From: Lachnospiraceae bacterium
GTDB lineage: Bacteria; Bacillota; Clostridia; Lachnospirales; Lachnospiraceae
Direction of reading: 5' to 3'
Assembly (NCBI GenBank): GCA_017617395.1
Contig: JAFZWG010000074.1
Location: forward strand, 1-64,000
Length of the DNA: 64,000 nucleotides
In this document: positions 53,922-63,221 of the stretch, in pieces
Layout of the letters: each line of letters opens with the position of its first letter
Numbering within the stretch: the first letter of the stretch is position 1
Position numbers and translations under genes: made by a program
The notes under the pieces: generated by a model
The model's database searches: none
What the model was told of the DNA's origin: nothing
Seen by the model: only the letters and a program-made list of their open reading frames with translations

Positions 53922-54965
53922 TTACACCTTCAACTCCTGTTTGCTCTCCTCGTAGTGCCGCCGCAACTGGCCGCATGCGGCATCGATATCCGAGCCGAGT
54001 TCTCTCCTAATAGTAACATGAATTCCTTCGTTTTCAAGCATTTTTTGAAATTGTAAAACATTTTTAACAAGTGAACGGCGGTAATTTCGCTCCCGAACAG
54101 GGTTCACCGGAATCAGATTTACATGCGCCGGATGGCCCCGCAAAAGGCCCGCAAGCTGCTTCGCAAGCGCCGGCGTATCGTTCACTCCGTCGATCAGGCT
54201 GTACTCGAAAGTCATGCGTCTTCCGGTCTTCTCCGCGTAGTACCACGCGGCGTCCATCAGCTCCGGAATCGGATATGCATTTGCCACCGGCATGAGCTTT
54301 TTGCGAAGCTCGTCATTGGGCGCATGCAGCGAAACCGCCGGCGTGATCGTCAGGTCCTCGTCCGCCAGCTTTCGAAGCATCGGCACCAGCCCGCAGGTCG
54401 AGACCGTGATGTTTCGCTGGCTGATGTGAAGCCCGTTTTCGTCTGTGACCATCCGCACAAACGCCAGCAGATTGTCGTAGTTGTCGAGCGGCTCGCCCGA
54501 GCCCATCACGACGACGTTGTCAACGCGCGTCCCCATGTCCCGGGTGATCGCGTACACCTGCTCGAGCATCTCCGAGGGCGTGAGGTTCCGCACAAGTCCG
54601 CCGAGCGTCGATGCGCAAAATGAGCACCCCATCCGGCAGCCGACCTGCGAGGAGATGCACACGGACACGCCGTGGTGATACTCCATCCGCACACTCTCGA
54701 TCACATTGCCGTCCGGCAGGCGGAACAGGTATTTCTTCGTCTCGTCGAGCCTGGAGTCGAGCCGGACTACCTTCGTAAGGACCGTGAGCGGGTAGCTTTC
54801 CGCGAGCGCCTCGCGGAGCGCCTTCGGCAGATTGCTCATCTCGTCGTACGACGTCGCAAGCTGCACGTGCATCCAGGAATAGAGCTGCTTCGCGCGGTAC
54901 GCGGGCTGTCCCAGCTCGCGCAGCACGTCCGCAATCTGTGCGATTGTCATGCTCTTAATGTCCAT
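53922..54965 (-). CDS. rlmN: 23S rRNA/tRNA m2A methyltransferase RlmN
   Basis: A 347-residue radical-SAM enzyme methylating A2503 of 23S rRNA. The CRMGCSFCAST motif is the Cx3Cx2C cluster site near residue 115; VVMGSGEPLDNYDNLL, STCGLVPMLRKLA and the C-terminal VTIRRELGSDIDAACGQL with the catalytic Cys are present. AAGGAG precedes the ATG. Confidence 0.95.
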   Translation of the reverse strand: MDIKSMTIAQIADVLRELGQPAYRAKQLYSWMHVQLATSYDEMSNLPKALREALAESYPLTVLTKVVRLDSRLDETKKYLFRLPDGNVIESVRMEYHHGVSVCISSQVGCRMGCSFCASTLGGLVRNLTPSEMLEQVYAITRDMGTRVDNVVVMGSGEPLDNYDNLLAFVRMVTDENGLHISQRNITVSTCGLVPMLRKLADEDLTITPAVSLHAPNDELRKKLMPVANAYPIPELMDAAWYYAEKTGRRMTFEYSLIDGVNDTPALAKQLAGLLRGHPAHVNLIPVNPVRERNYRRSLVKNVLQFQKMLENEGIHVTIRRELGSDIDAACGQLRRHYEESKQELKV

Positions 54966-54991
54966 CCGCTCTCCTTACTCTTTCTTTATAT

Positions 54992-56389
54992 TCATTTGGA
55001 AAATGCATCCTTCGCCTTCCGGAATCCCGCGACATAAAAGCCGTCCCACCGTCCCGGCTCCGGGAAGATCTGGATCCCGTCGGCCCGAAGGCCGCTCTTC
55101 TGCGCCGGGGATTCCCGCAGTACGGCCGGCAACTGTCCGCGCAGATCAACCGGCGTCAGTCCGAGTTCCGAAGCGATGAATTCGGACATCTCGCGGTTCT
55201 CCGCGAGTGCGACCGTGCAGGTCGAGTACGCGAGATACCCGCCCGGCTTTACATATCGAACCGCCTGAGTGAGGATTTCCCGCTGCAGCTTCGCAAGCGC
55301 CGCGATATCCTCGGGGCGGGTTTTCGTCTTGATATCGGGCTTCCGGCCGATGACCCCGAGCCCGCTGCAGGGCACGTCCGCGATTACCACATCCGCCCAT
55401 TCCGAAAGCGACTCATCGTACACAGAGGCGTCCGCCGCCTTGCAGGTGATCCCCGTGAGGCCGACTCTTACTGCCTGCTCGCGGATGGCGTCAAGCTTTG
55501 CCGCGCTTACGTCCCGCGAATCCACCTCGTACGGTCCGCCCAAAGCTGCCAGCCGGTCCGCAGCATGAATCGTCTTTCCGCCCGGTGCCGCGCACAGGTC
55601 AAGAACCTTCATGCCCTTTGCCAGCGGCAACAGATTGCCCGCTAAGACCGCACTCTCGTCCTGCACACTGAACCGCCCCTCCGCGTAGGCACGGAACTTG
55701 GCCGGATTGCCGCTTCCGCCGATCCTCAATGTGTTATACAAAAGCCCCGGTATCGGGTCCGCACCCTCCGCCGTAAGCTGTGAGATCAACTCCTCCGCCG
55801 TTCCCCGGCTCTCGTTGACACGGATCGCGACCGACCCCTCCGCAAGGAATGCCGAGAGCATCGACTCGATGTCCGCCTCCGGAAAATCCCGCCTCCACAG
55901 AGCCACGATCCATGACGGTACGGAATACTTAAAGCACAGCGCCTCGTCGTAGGACATCGTGTTCGCCGTGTCCTCGAGAAATGCCTTCGGCCCGCCGCAC
56001 TCTGCGATGCGCCGAGAAAGCCCTCTCAGCACCCCGTTGACGAAACCCGAAAGCCCCGTGAGCCCTCTTCTCTTCGCCATCGCGACCGCCTCGTTGCACG
56101 CCGCGGACGCAGGCACGCCCGTCAGGAACAACAGCTGGTACGCCGAGAGTCTCAGAAGCTCCCGCACGCGCGCCTTGATCTTCGAAACCGGTCTGCCGGC
56201 AGCCGCCGCGATCACCGCATCAAGCGTCATCTGCCGCTCCAGCGTGCCGTGGAACAGTCTCGTCACAAACGCGCGGTCCTCCGCCGAGAGCTCATTTTTC
56301 TTGAGCGCGTCGGCAAGCACCTGGTGGCACAGGCCGCCCGCTCCGTTGACCTCCGAAAGCGCGTCCCAAACGATCTCTCTGGCCGTCAT
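54992..56389 (-). CDS. rsmB: 16S rRNA m5C methyltransferase RsmB
   Basis: A 465-residue Sun-family enzyme methylating C967. An N-terminal NusB-like helical domain (about residues 1-140) precedes the methyltransferase with VLDLCAAPGGKT, a DVPCSGLGV motif and YSTCTVALAENRE carrying the catalytic Cys. Its ATG overlaps the fmt stop (ATGA). Confidence 0.93.
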   Translation of the reverse strand: MTAREIVWDALSEVNGAGGLCHQVLADALKKNELSAEDRAFVTRLFHGTLERQMTLDAVIAAAAGRPVSKIKARVRELLRLSAYQLLFLTGVPASAACNEAVAMAKRRGLTGLSGFVNGVLRGLSRRIAECGGPKAFLEDTANTMSYDEALCFKYSVPSWIVALWRRDFPEADIESMLSAFLAEGSVAIRVNESRGTAEELISQLTAEGADPIPGLLYNTLRIGGSGNPAKFRAYAEGRFSVQDESAVLAGNLLPLAKGMKVLDLCAAPGGKTIHAADRLAALGGPYEVDSRDVSAAKLDAIREQAVRVGLTGITCKAADASVYDESLSEWADVVIADVPCSGLGVIGRKPDIKTKTRPEDIAALAKLQREILTQAVRYVKPGGYLAYSTCTVALAENREMSEFIASELGLTPVDLRGQLPAVLRESPAQKSGLRADGIQIFPEPGRWDGFYVAGFRKAKDAFSK

Positions 56390-57360
56390 ACTTCCTCCCG
56401 ACTGTCACACAAAACCGTGCCGGGCGTCATTGCGTAGCCGCGCAGATACTCTTCTGCACTCATGCGGCGCTTGCCCTCCGGCTGAACCTCCGTCACCGCC
56501 AAAAGCCCGTCCCCGGTCATCACCGTAAACTGCGTCTTCGTCACGCCGACAACCGTGCCGGGCACAATGCCGTCCTGCGCTTCGGAAGCATTTTCCGAAA
56601 GATCATCCGCGCAAACCGTCGCCGCCCAGATTTTGAGCATCGCGCCTTCGCGGAACGTGTATGTTCCGGGCCACGGGTTGAAGCCGCGGATGCGGCGCTC
56701 CAAAACTACGGCCGGAAGCGTAAAATCAAGATTTCCCATCTCCTTGGTGAGCTGCTTCGCGTACGGCGTCGTCATCTCGCCCTGCGGAACTGCCGTAAGC
56801 GTTCCGTCAAGGATTCCGGGAATCGCTTCCGCAAGTGCCTCCGCGCCCGCGACCGCAAGCTTGTCGTGCAAAGACCCGCCGGTCTCGTCCGAAGCGATCG
56901 GCACGATCTTTTGCGACAGAATGTCGCCCGTGTCGAGCCCCTCGTTCATGTACATGATCGTAACGCCGGTCTCGCTCTCGCCGTCTAAGATACTCCACTG
57001 AATCGGCGCCGCGCCGCGATACTTCGGAAGAAGCGACGCGTGCACGTTGATGCAGCCGTACTTCGGAATATCCAGGACACTCTTCGGCAGGATCTGCCCG
57101 AACGCCGCCACGACGATCATGTCGGGGGCAGCCTCGCGGATCACTTCCACATTTTCCGGAAGGCGAAGCTTCTCGGGCGTGAACACCGGAATTCCGTGCG
57201 CCACCGCGAGCTCCTTCACGGGCGAGCACGCAAGCGCCTTGCCGCGCCCCTTCGGGCGATCGGGCTGCGTCACCGCCAAAACCACTTCGTACGGCTCCTC
57301 CAAGAGCCGCTCCAAAATTACCGCCGCAATCTCCGGCGTTCCCATATATACTATCCGCAT
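56386..57360 (-). CDS. fmt: Methionyl-tRNA formyltransferase
   Basis: A 324-residue enzyme that formylates initiator Met-tRNA. The N-terminal MRIVYMGTPEIAAVIL, catalytic region INVHASLLPKYRGAAPIQW, and GETGVTIMYMNEGLDTGDIL-like segment are diagnostic. The ATG at 57360 follows GGAGG; an earlier frame would extend into def. def and fmt are adjacent, as usual. Confidence 0.95.
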   Translation of the reverse strand: MRIVYMGTPEIAAVILERLLEEPYEVVLAVTQPDRPKGRGKALACSPVKELAVAHGIPVFTPEKLRLPENVEVIREAAPDMIVVAAFGQILPKSVLDIPKYGCINVHASLLPKYRGAAPIQWSILDGESETGVTIMYMNEGLDTGDILSQKIVPIASDETGGSLHDKLAVAGAEALAEAIPGILDGTLTAVPQGEMTTPYAKQLTKEMGNLDFTLPAVVLERRIRGFNPWPGTYTFREGAMLKIWAATVCADDLSENASEAQDGIVPGTVVGVTKTQFTVMTGDGLLAVTEVQPEGKRRMSAEEYLRGYAMTPGTVLCDSREEV

Positions 57361-57410
57361 CGATGCGTCCTCCGTGAACCGTTCTCCCGAGTCGATCGCC
57401 TCCGGCGAAA

Positions 57411-57917
57411 TCACTCGGTTTCCTCTTCGTCCTCCGACTCGTCCCGAAGCTCGGAATTGTCGTACAGACGGCCCTCCACCTTCTCGGTGTAGAGGTGACC
57501 GTCGAGGTGGTCAAGCTCGTGGCACACGGCTCTCGCCAGAAAATCCTCCGCCTCAATCTGCACGCGGTTTCCGTCAAGGTCGGTGTACTCCGCCGTCACC
57601 TTCTGCGGTCTCGTCACCTGCCCGCTCTTGCCGGGCACACTCAGGCAGCCCTCCCAGCCGGTCTGGGTGCCTTCCGTCGCGGTGATCACCGGGTTGATCA
57701 AAACAATCGGGCTGTTCTGCTCGGGCGTGACGTCGATCACCACGATCCGCTTCAAAATTCCCACCTGCGGCGCAGCGAGCCCGACACCCTCGGCGTCGTA
57801 CATCGTCTCGATCATGTCCGCGGCGAGATCTTTAATGCGCTGCGTGATCTCCGGAATCTCCTTCGCACGCTTTCCGAGAATCTCCTCTCCCTGAATGCGA
57901 ATCTTGCGTAAAGCCAT
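57411..57917 (-). CDS. def: Peptide deformylase
   Basis: A 168-residue metalloenzyme that removes the N-formyl group. All three motifs are present: GVGLAAPQVG, WEGCLSVP with the metal Cys, and HELDHLDG with two metal His. An acidic C-terminal tail is seen. GGAGGAG precedes the ATG. Confidence 0.95.
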   Translation of the reverse strand: MALRKIRIQGEEILGKRAKEIPEITQRIKDLAADMIETMYDAEGVGLAAPQVGILKRIVVIDVTPEQNSPIVLINPVITATEGTQTGWEGCLSVPGKSGQVTRPQKVTAEYTDLDGNRVQIEAEDFLARAVCHELDHLDGHLYTEKVEGRLYDNSELRDESEDEEETE

Positions 57918-57950
57918 GTTTCTCTCCTCCTTTTATTCGGAAAATGAATC

Positions 57951-60143
57951 CTAATCCACATCAAATGTGAGTCCGACGCCGCGCTCCCCGTGCATCCAGC
58001 CTTCTGCGGCGTCCTTGGCACGCACGCACACGCCGACATCGCCGTGCTTGACGTACAAAACGCGGTAGAACAGATCTTTCTTCTTTCGAAGCAACGCCGG
58101 CGAAGGGCCGATGACGACCGCACCGTCCGCTGCGACCGCCGCCTTCACAACCGCCGCCAGGTCGTCCATGGCGGACTCCAAAACCGCCTCTCTGCGGTCC
58201 GCACCGACAATCGTAAGCAGGTGCCGCACAGGCGGGTATCCGCATGAGCGCCGGAACGCAATCTCGGTGTCGTAAAATGCTCTGTAATCCGCCGTCGCCG
58301 CAGCCTGCACCGCGTAGTGGTCCGGACGGTAAGTCTGAATGATGACCTCGCCGGGAATCCGGTCTCTTCCGGCGCGCCCGGCCGCCTGCGCCAGCAGGTC
58401 GAACGTCCGCTCCGCGCTGTTGTACTCCGGAACGCCCAGCGACAGGTCCGCCGCAAGCGCTCCCACGAGCGTCACCTTCGGAAAATCATGTCCCTTGACG
58501 ATCATCTGCGTGCCAATCAGGATGTCCCCGCGGCCCTCCGCAAATTCCGTCAGAATCGCCTCGTAGTCCTCGGCCGCCTTCGTCGTGTCCGCATCCATGC
58601 GCAGCACTCTTGCGGTCGGGAATTCTTTCGCGACAAGCTCCTCGATCTTCTGCGTCCCGCTCCGGCCGAAGGGGAGGTAGAATTTGGAGCCGCACGACGG
58701 GCACGTCTTTTCGTACGCGCGCCGGTAGCCGCAGTAATGGCACCGTAGCGTCCCGTCGTTATGGTACGTAAGCGACACGTCGCAGTGCGGGCACGTCGCC
58801 GTCTCACCGCACGCGCGGCACGACACAAATCCCGCATATCCGCGGCGGTTTAAAAAGAGCATCACCTGCTCCTTCTTGGCAAGCCGGTCCGTGATGGCCG
58901 CCCGAAGACGCCGGCTGATCACGGAGTAATTGTGCGCCGCAATCTCCTCGCGAAGGTCCACAATCTCCGCCTTCGGCAGAGCCGCTCCCTCCTTCGCGCG
59001 CTTTGATAATGTCAGCAGGCGGTATTCTCCGCTCTCGCACTTAAAGTAAGTCTCCGTCGACGGCGTGGCGGACCCCAAGATCACCTTCGCGCCGCACATT
59101 TTCGCGCGCATCACCGCAACCGTCACGGCGTGGTAACGGGGCGTCGATTCGCTTCGATACGACGTCTCGTGCTCCTCGTCGACGATCAGCATGCCGAGGT
59201 TCGGAAACGGCGTGAACAACGCCGACCGCGGTCCGATCATGATCGAGATCTCGCCCGCTCTCGCGCGCTCCCGCATGCGGTAGCGGTCTCCCGCAGACAT
59301 CTTCGAGTGGACAAATGCAACCTTATCGCCGAAGCACCGGTAAAACCGCATCACGGTCTGGTACGTAAGCGCGATCTCGGGGATCAGCACGATGACCTGC
59401 TTCCCCTGCGCAACGATGTCGCCGATGACGCGAAGATACACCTCGGTCTTGCCGCTGCCGGTGATTCCGTGCAAAACGAACACCGACTCGGGCGGTGCCG
59501 CCAACACCGCTTCCGCGGCTGCGACCTGCTCGTCGTTTAGCGTCACCGTCAGACCCTCGCCCGGGGTGCGGGCGTCATTTTCCACTGTCTCTATGGTGAG
59601 GATGCCTTCCTTCTCGGCCTTTGCGAGGGCATCCTTTGTAAGCTTCAACTTCCCCGTCACAAGCTCGTAGGGAATCTCCTCCGTCTCCGCCAAAGCCTTG
59701 TAGAGACGGGCTTTCGCGGTCTCGCGGGCCGTCAGCTTCTGCGCTGCCGCCGCAAGCTCATCCGCGGTGACCGCGCGCTTTACGATCCGCTTCGGAACCG
59801 ATTGCACCTTCTGTCTTGACGGGATTACGACGCGAAGTGCGTCGTACAATGAGCCGCCGTAGCGCTCCCGGATCTGCCTTGCGAGGTCAACAAGCGAGTC
59901 CTCGATGCTTAAGTCCCGGTCCGGGATGTTCGCGATCGGGCGAAGCTTCTGCGCGTCGACCTTCAGCTCGTCCGAGAGGCCCACAATGTAACCCCGCCTC
60001 GGCGCCTTACCGTTGCCGAACGGGACCGCGACCGGCGCTCCGATCACCGCGCGCGCAGCGAGCTCCGCGGGAACCTCGTATTGAAACGTGCGGTCCAGCG
60101 TCGGCGCCGTGATATCTATGATAACGTCCGCATATGCAGCCAT
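57951..60143 (-). CDS. priA: Primosomal helicase PriA
   Basis: A 730-residue superfamily-2 helicase restarting stalled forks. Walker A HGITGSGKTEVYLRV near residue 225, DEEHE box, and the eight-Cys zinc region (CRACGETATCPHC to CPSCG) are visible. The ATG at 60143 follows GGGAG; an upstream ATG would overlap murF. It lies between murF and def. Confidence 0.95.
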   Translation of the reverse strand: MAAYADVIIDITAPTLDRTFQYEVPAELAARAVIGAPVAVPFGNGKAPRRGYIVGLSDELKVDAQKLRPIANIPDRDLSIEDSLVDLARQIRERYGGSLYDALRVVIPSRQKVQSVPKRIVKRAVTADELAAAAQKLTARETAKARLYKALAETEEIPYELVTGKLKLTKDALAKAEKEGILTIETVENDARTPGEGLTVTLNDEQVAAAEAVLAAPPESVFVLHGITGSGKTEVYLRVIGDIVAQGKQVIVLIPEIALTYQTVMRFYRCFGDKVAFVHSKMSAGDRYRMRERARAGEISIMIGPRSALFTPFPNLGMLIVDEEHETSYRSESTPRYHAVTVAVMRAKMCGAKVILGSATPSTETYFKCESGEYRLLTLSKRAKEGAALPKAEIVDLREEIAAHNYSVISRRLRAAITDRLAKKEQVMLFLNRRGYAGFVSCRACGETATCPHCDVSLTYHNDGTLRCHYCGYRRAYEKTCPSCGSKFYLPFGRSGTQKIEELVAKEFPTARVLRMDADTTKAAEDYEAILTEFAEGRGDILIGTQMIVKGHDFPKVTLVGALAADLSLGVPEYNSAERTFDLLAQAAGRAGRDRIPGEVIIQTYRPDHYAVQAAATADYRAFYDTEIAFRRSCGYPPVRHLLTIVGADRREAVLESAMDDLAAVVKAAVAADGAVVIGPSPALLRKKKDLFYRVLYVKHGDVGVCVRAKDAAEGWMHGERGVGLTFDVD

Positions 60144-60156
60144 TTGCCAACTCCCT

Positions 60157-61596
60157 TTATCTCTCCCGGAGAGCCTTCGCAACCGTGTCGAGCCCCATTC
60201 CGCGGGAGCCCTTCAAAAGCACGGCATCCCCTTCCGCAAGGAGCGTCAGAAGCTTCTTCGTCCCCTCCTCCTTCGTGTCGAACGCGTACACCGTAAGCGA
60301 CTCTCTTCCGGCCGCCTCAGCCTCCTGCGCCATCGCCTTCGAGGCCTCTCCGACGGTGATCAGAATGTCCACCGGCATCTGCGCAGCGAATTTACCCACG
60401 CTCCGGTGTGCCTCCTCGCTGTGGTCTCCGAGTTCAAACATATCCGCGAGCATCGCGATGCGGCGCTTCGCCTTCGAAGCACACAGCACCGACAGCCCGC
60501 TCTTCATCGAGTCGGGGCTCGCGTTGTACGTATCATCAATGAGTAAAATGCCGCCCTTAAGCATCTCCCTACCGCCTCGCATGGCAATCGGGTGATACGT
60601 TGAAAGCGCCTCTGCAGCCGCCTCCGCCGAAATCCCCATCGTCTCCGCAACCGCGATCGCAAGCGTCGCGTTCGAGACGTTGTGGTGGCCCGCAACCGGC
60701 AGCGTCACCGCCGTGCTTCCCTTGGGGCTGACATACGTAAACTCCGCGCCGTCCTCGCGCAGGCACTCCTCCGTGTAGCGATACCGGCACCACTCTGCCG
60801 CGCCGAATGCGACAACCGCGAGGTCCGCAAAGCGCGCCCTCGTCTCATCGTACATGAGAATATCATCCGGTCCCGCATAATCCGGGCAGTCCGGGCACAG
60901 CACGCGTAACATCGGATCATCGCCGTTTACGAACAATATGCCGCCCTCCTGCAGGCAGTTTACGATTGCCAGCTTCTCGCGGCGGATGCCCTCCTGCGAG
61001 CCGAGGTTTCCGATGTGCGATAAGCCAATGTTCGTGATCGCCGCGTACGTCGGCTGTGCGACCGCCGCAATCCGTCCCATCTCGCCGGGCAGGCTCATGC
61101 CCATCTCGATCACGGCGCAGTCGGTGTCGTCCGAAAGCTCCGCCATCATCTGCGGCACACCGAGCTGACCGTTGCGGTTTCCGCTTGTCTTAAGCACGTT
61201 TCCGGCAGGCGCGAGTGCCGTCGCCGTCAACTCCTTGGTGGTTGTCTTGCCGACGCTTCCCGTGATGGCGATCATCGGAACCGACGCGTGCTTTGCTCTC
61301 CAGTACGAGCCCAGCCGCTGCCATGCAGCTCTCGCATCCGCGACCGAGATGTACGTCATCTCTTCGGTTCCCGGCACGATCTCGCCGCGCTCCGTCGTCG
61401 TCACGCGCATCCCCTGCGCATACGCATCCGCGATGAAATCATGCGCATCGACGCGCTCGCCCTTCATCGGCACGAACATCGTGTCCGCATCACCCTCCTT
61501 CGAGGAAAATGACCATGCACAGACGCTTCTTTCGGGGTCTCCGCACAGAATCCGTCCGCCCATGCCCTCTGCGATTTCCAACGCCGTATATCTCAT
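60157..61596 (-). CDS. murF: UDP-MurNAc-tripeptide-D-alanyl-D-alanine ligase MurF
   Basis: A 479-residue Mur ligase adding D-Ala-D-Ala. AITGSVGKTTTKELTA is the ATP site near residue 111; TSGNRNGQLGVP, TNIGLSHIGNLGS and DDTYNASPDSM are MurF-specific. It lies 60 bases after murE and before priA, not in the dcw cluster. Confidence 0.95.
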   Translation of the reverse strand: MRYTALEIAEGMGGRILCGDPERSVCAWSFSSKEGDADTMFVPMKGERVDAHDFIADAYAQGMRVTTTERGEIVPGTEEMTYISVADARAAWQRLGSYWRAKHASVPMIAITGSVGKTTTKELTATALAPAGNVLKTSGNRNGQLGVPQMMAELSDDTDCAVIEMGMSLPGEMGRIAAVAQPTYAAITNIGLSHIGNLGSQEGIRREKLAIVNCLQEGGILFVNGDDPMLRVLCPDCPDYAGPDDILMYDETRARFADLAVVAFGAAEWCRYRYTEECLREDGAEFTYVSPKGSTAVTLPVAGHHNVSNATLAIAVAETMGISAEAAAEALSTYHPIAMRGGREMLKGGILLIDDTYNASPDSMKSGLSVLCASKAKRRIAMLADMFELGDHSEEAHRSVGKFAAQMPVDILITVGEASKAMAQEAEAAGRESLTVYAFDTKEEGTKKLLTLLAEGDAVLLKGSRGMGLDTVAKALRER

Positions 61597-61656
61597 CCGA
61601 ATGCCATCCTTGTGTATCGTATTCGCCCTGCTTTTGCGGGCTCATTTTTCGCAAAA

Positions 61657-63144
61657 TCAAACGTTGGAGATGCCGAGTTTTTCGGCCTCCTCCAGGATCA
61701 TCTGCCGGTCGTCCATCGGGTATTTGACGCCACGGATCTCCTGATAATCCTCGTGTCCCTTGCCCGCGATGACGATGCAGTCACCCTCCTGTGCGTTCGC
61801 CAAAACGTACGAGATTGCCTCCCTGCGGTCCGGGATTGTCACATACTCGCCCGGTCCCTTCGCGATGCCGACTAAAATGTCCGCGATGATCGCCTCGGGC
61901 TCCTCGAAGCGCGGGTTATCGGACGTTACGACCGAGAGGTCCGCCATCTTCGACGAGATCTCGCCCATGTCGTAGCGGCGATCCTTCGCGCGGTTTCCGC
62001 CGCAGCCGAACATGCACACGAGCCGCTTCGGCTGATACTCGCGAAGCGTCGAGAGAAGGCTTCGAAGCGCCATGCCGTTGTGCGCGTAATCCAAAAGCAC
62101 CGTAAAATGCTTCGACACCGGAACGCTCTCCACACGGCCTCTCACGCGGATACCGCGAAGCACCGCGAGCATCGTCTCCTCCGGGATGCCCATCTCGCAC
62201 CCGAGCGTCACCGCCGCAAGGCTGTTGTACATATTAAACCGTCCGGGAATGCCCGTCTCCACGGTGATGTCGCGCGCGCCCGCAACGCGGTATGCCACGC
62301 CCTTGTGGCCGGGCTCGTTCACAAGCGCCGTGTCCGTCATGCGGTAGTCGCACCCTTCCGATGCGCCGAACGTGACCTTGCGGCACGTCGCACCGTCCAT
62401 CATCTCCGCCGCATGCTCGTCGTCGGCGTTGAAGATGCCGGTCTTGCACATGGAGAAGAGCTTCTTCTTGCAATTCTTGTAATCCTCAAAATCCGGATGC
62501 TCATCGCCGCCGATGTGATCCGGCTCGAGGTTTGTAAAGATACCGAAATCAAAGTCGATCCCGTACACGCGATCCATCTTCAGGCCCTGCGACGAAACCT
62601 CCATCACGACCGCCTTGCAGCCCGCCTCGACCATGCGCGCCATGTACTGCTGCACGAGCAAAGACTCCGGTGTTGAGTGCGTCGCATGCAGATGCTCCTC
62701 GCCCATGATGATCTCGACCGTGCCGATCAGGCCGCATTTTACGCCCGCGTCGTTGAGCATGTGGTAAATCATATATGCGGTCGTCGTCTTGCCCTTCGTG
62801 CCCGTGATTCCGATCGTCGTGAGCTTGCGGGAAGGATTTTCAAACCACGCCGCCGCCAGCAGGGAAAGCGCCTTGCGGTCGTCCTCAACGCGGACCGCCG
62901 TCACGCCCGCGGGAATCTCTGCGTCCTCCCTCGTCACAACTACAGCCGCAGCGCCCTTCTCCGCGGCCATCGGGATGAACGTGTGGCCGTCGACCTTCGT
63001 TCCCGAGACGCAGACGAACACCTCGCCGCCCGAGATCTGCCGCGAGTCAAACACGACTCCTCTCACCGAAATGTCCTCGCTGCCCGCGATGAGCACGTGC
63101 GGGATTCCCGCCAAAAGCTCCCGAAGACACATTTCCTTACGCAT
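61657..63144 (-). CDS. murE: UDP-MurNAc-L-Ala-D-Glu:meso-diaminopimelate ligase MurE
   Basis: A 495-residue Mur ligase. GITGTKGKTTTAYM is the ATP site; ATHSTPESL, the carbamylated-Lys region, and TSDNPRFEEP near residue 405 are present. The DNPR motif indicates meso-diaminopimelate as third residue of the stem peptide. The ATG at 63144 follows GGAGG by eight bases. Confidence 0.93.
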   Translation of the reverse strand: MRKEMCLRELLAGIPHVLIAGSEDISVRGVVFDSRQISGGEVFVCVSGTKVDGHTFIPMAAEKGAAAVVVTREDAEIPAGVTAVRVEDDRKALSLLAAAWFENPSRKLTTIGITGTKGKTTTAYMIYHMLNDAGVKCGLIGTVEIIMGEEHLHATHSTPESLLVQQYMARMVEAGCKAVVMEVSSQGLKMDRVYGIDFDFGIFTNLEPDHIGGDEHPDFEDYKNCKKKLFSMCKTGIFNADDEHAAEMMDGATCRKVTFGASEGCDYRMTDTALVNEPGHKGVAYRVAGARDITVETGIPGRFNMYNSLAAVTLGCEMGIPEETMLAVLRGIRVRGRVESVPVSKHFTVLLDYAHNGMALRSLLSTLREYQPKRLVCMFGCGGNRAKDRRYDMGEISSKMADLSVVTSDNPRFEEPEAIIADILVGIAKGPGEYVTIPDRREAISYVLANAQEGDCIVIAGKGHEDYQEIRGVKYPMDDRQMILEEAEKLGISNV

Positions 63145-63164
63145 CGTTTCTTCCTCCGTAAAAG

Positions 63165-63197
63165 CGGCAAATCCCACAACACACGGGGCTGTGGGAC
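63165..63197 (-). terminator. Probable terminator after the glycogen synthase gene
   Basis: TCCCACA and TGTGGGA pair on the minus strand across an 11-base loop, followed by TTTGCCGCTTTT. It lies just past the glgA stop, before murE. Confidence 0.55.
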
Positions 63198-63221
63198 GTG
63201 CTTTGCTATCGTAACTTTTTG

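Larger units (their letters stand above)
212..62740. repeat. Dispersed over-represented word AAAATGC (long form GGAAAATGC)
   Basis: A manual scan finds AAAATGC 26 times and GCATTTT 16 times on the plus strand. The nine-base GGAAAATGC (either strand) begins at 10606, 14871, 17536, 21216, 26198, 28479, 30339, 30494, 32930, 40458, 41543, 54998 and 56588. Copies fall in genes in more than one phase (Glu-Asn-Ala, Ala-Phe-Ser, Arg-Lys-Met, Gly-Ile-Phe) and in several intergenic gaps. About ten GGAAAATGA variants are also present. Confidence 0.7.
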
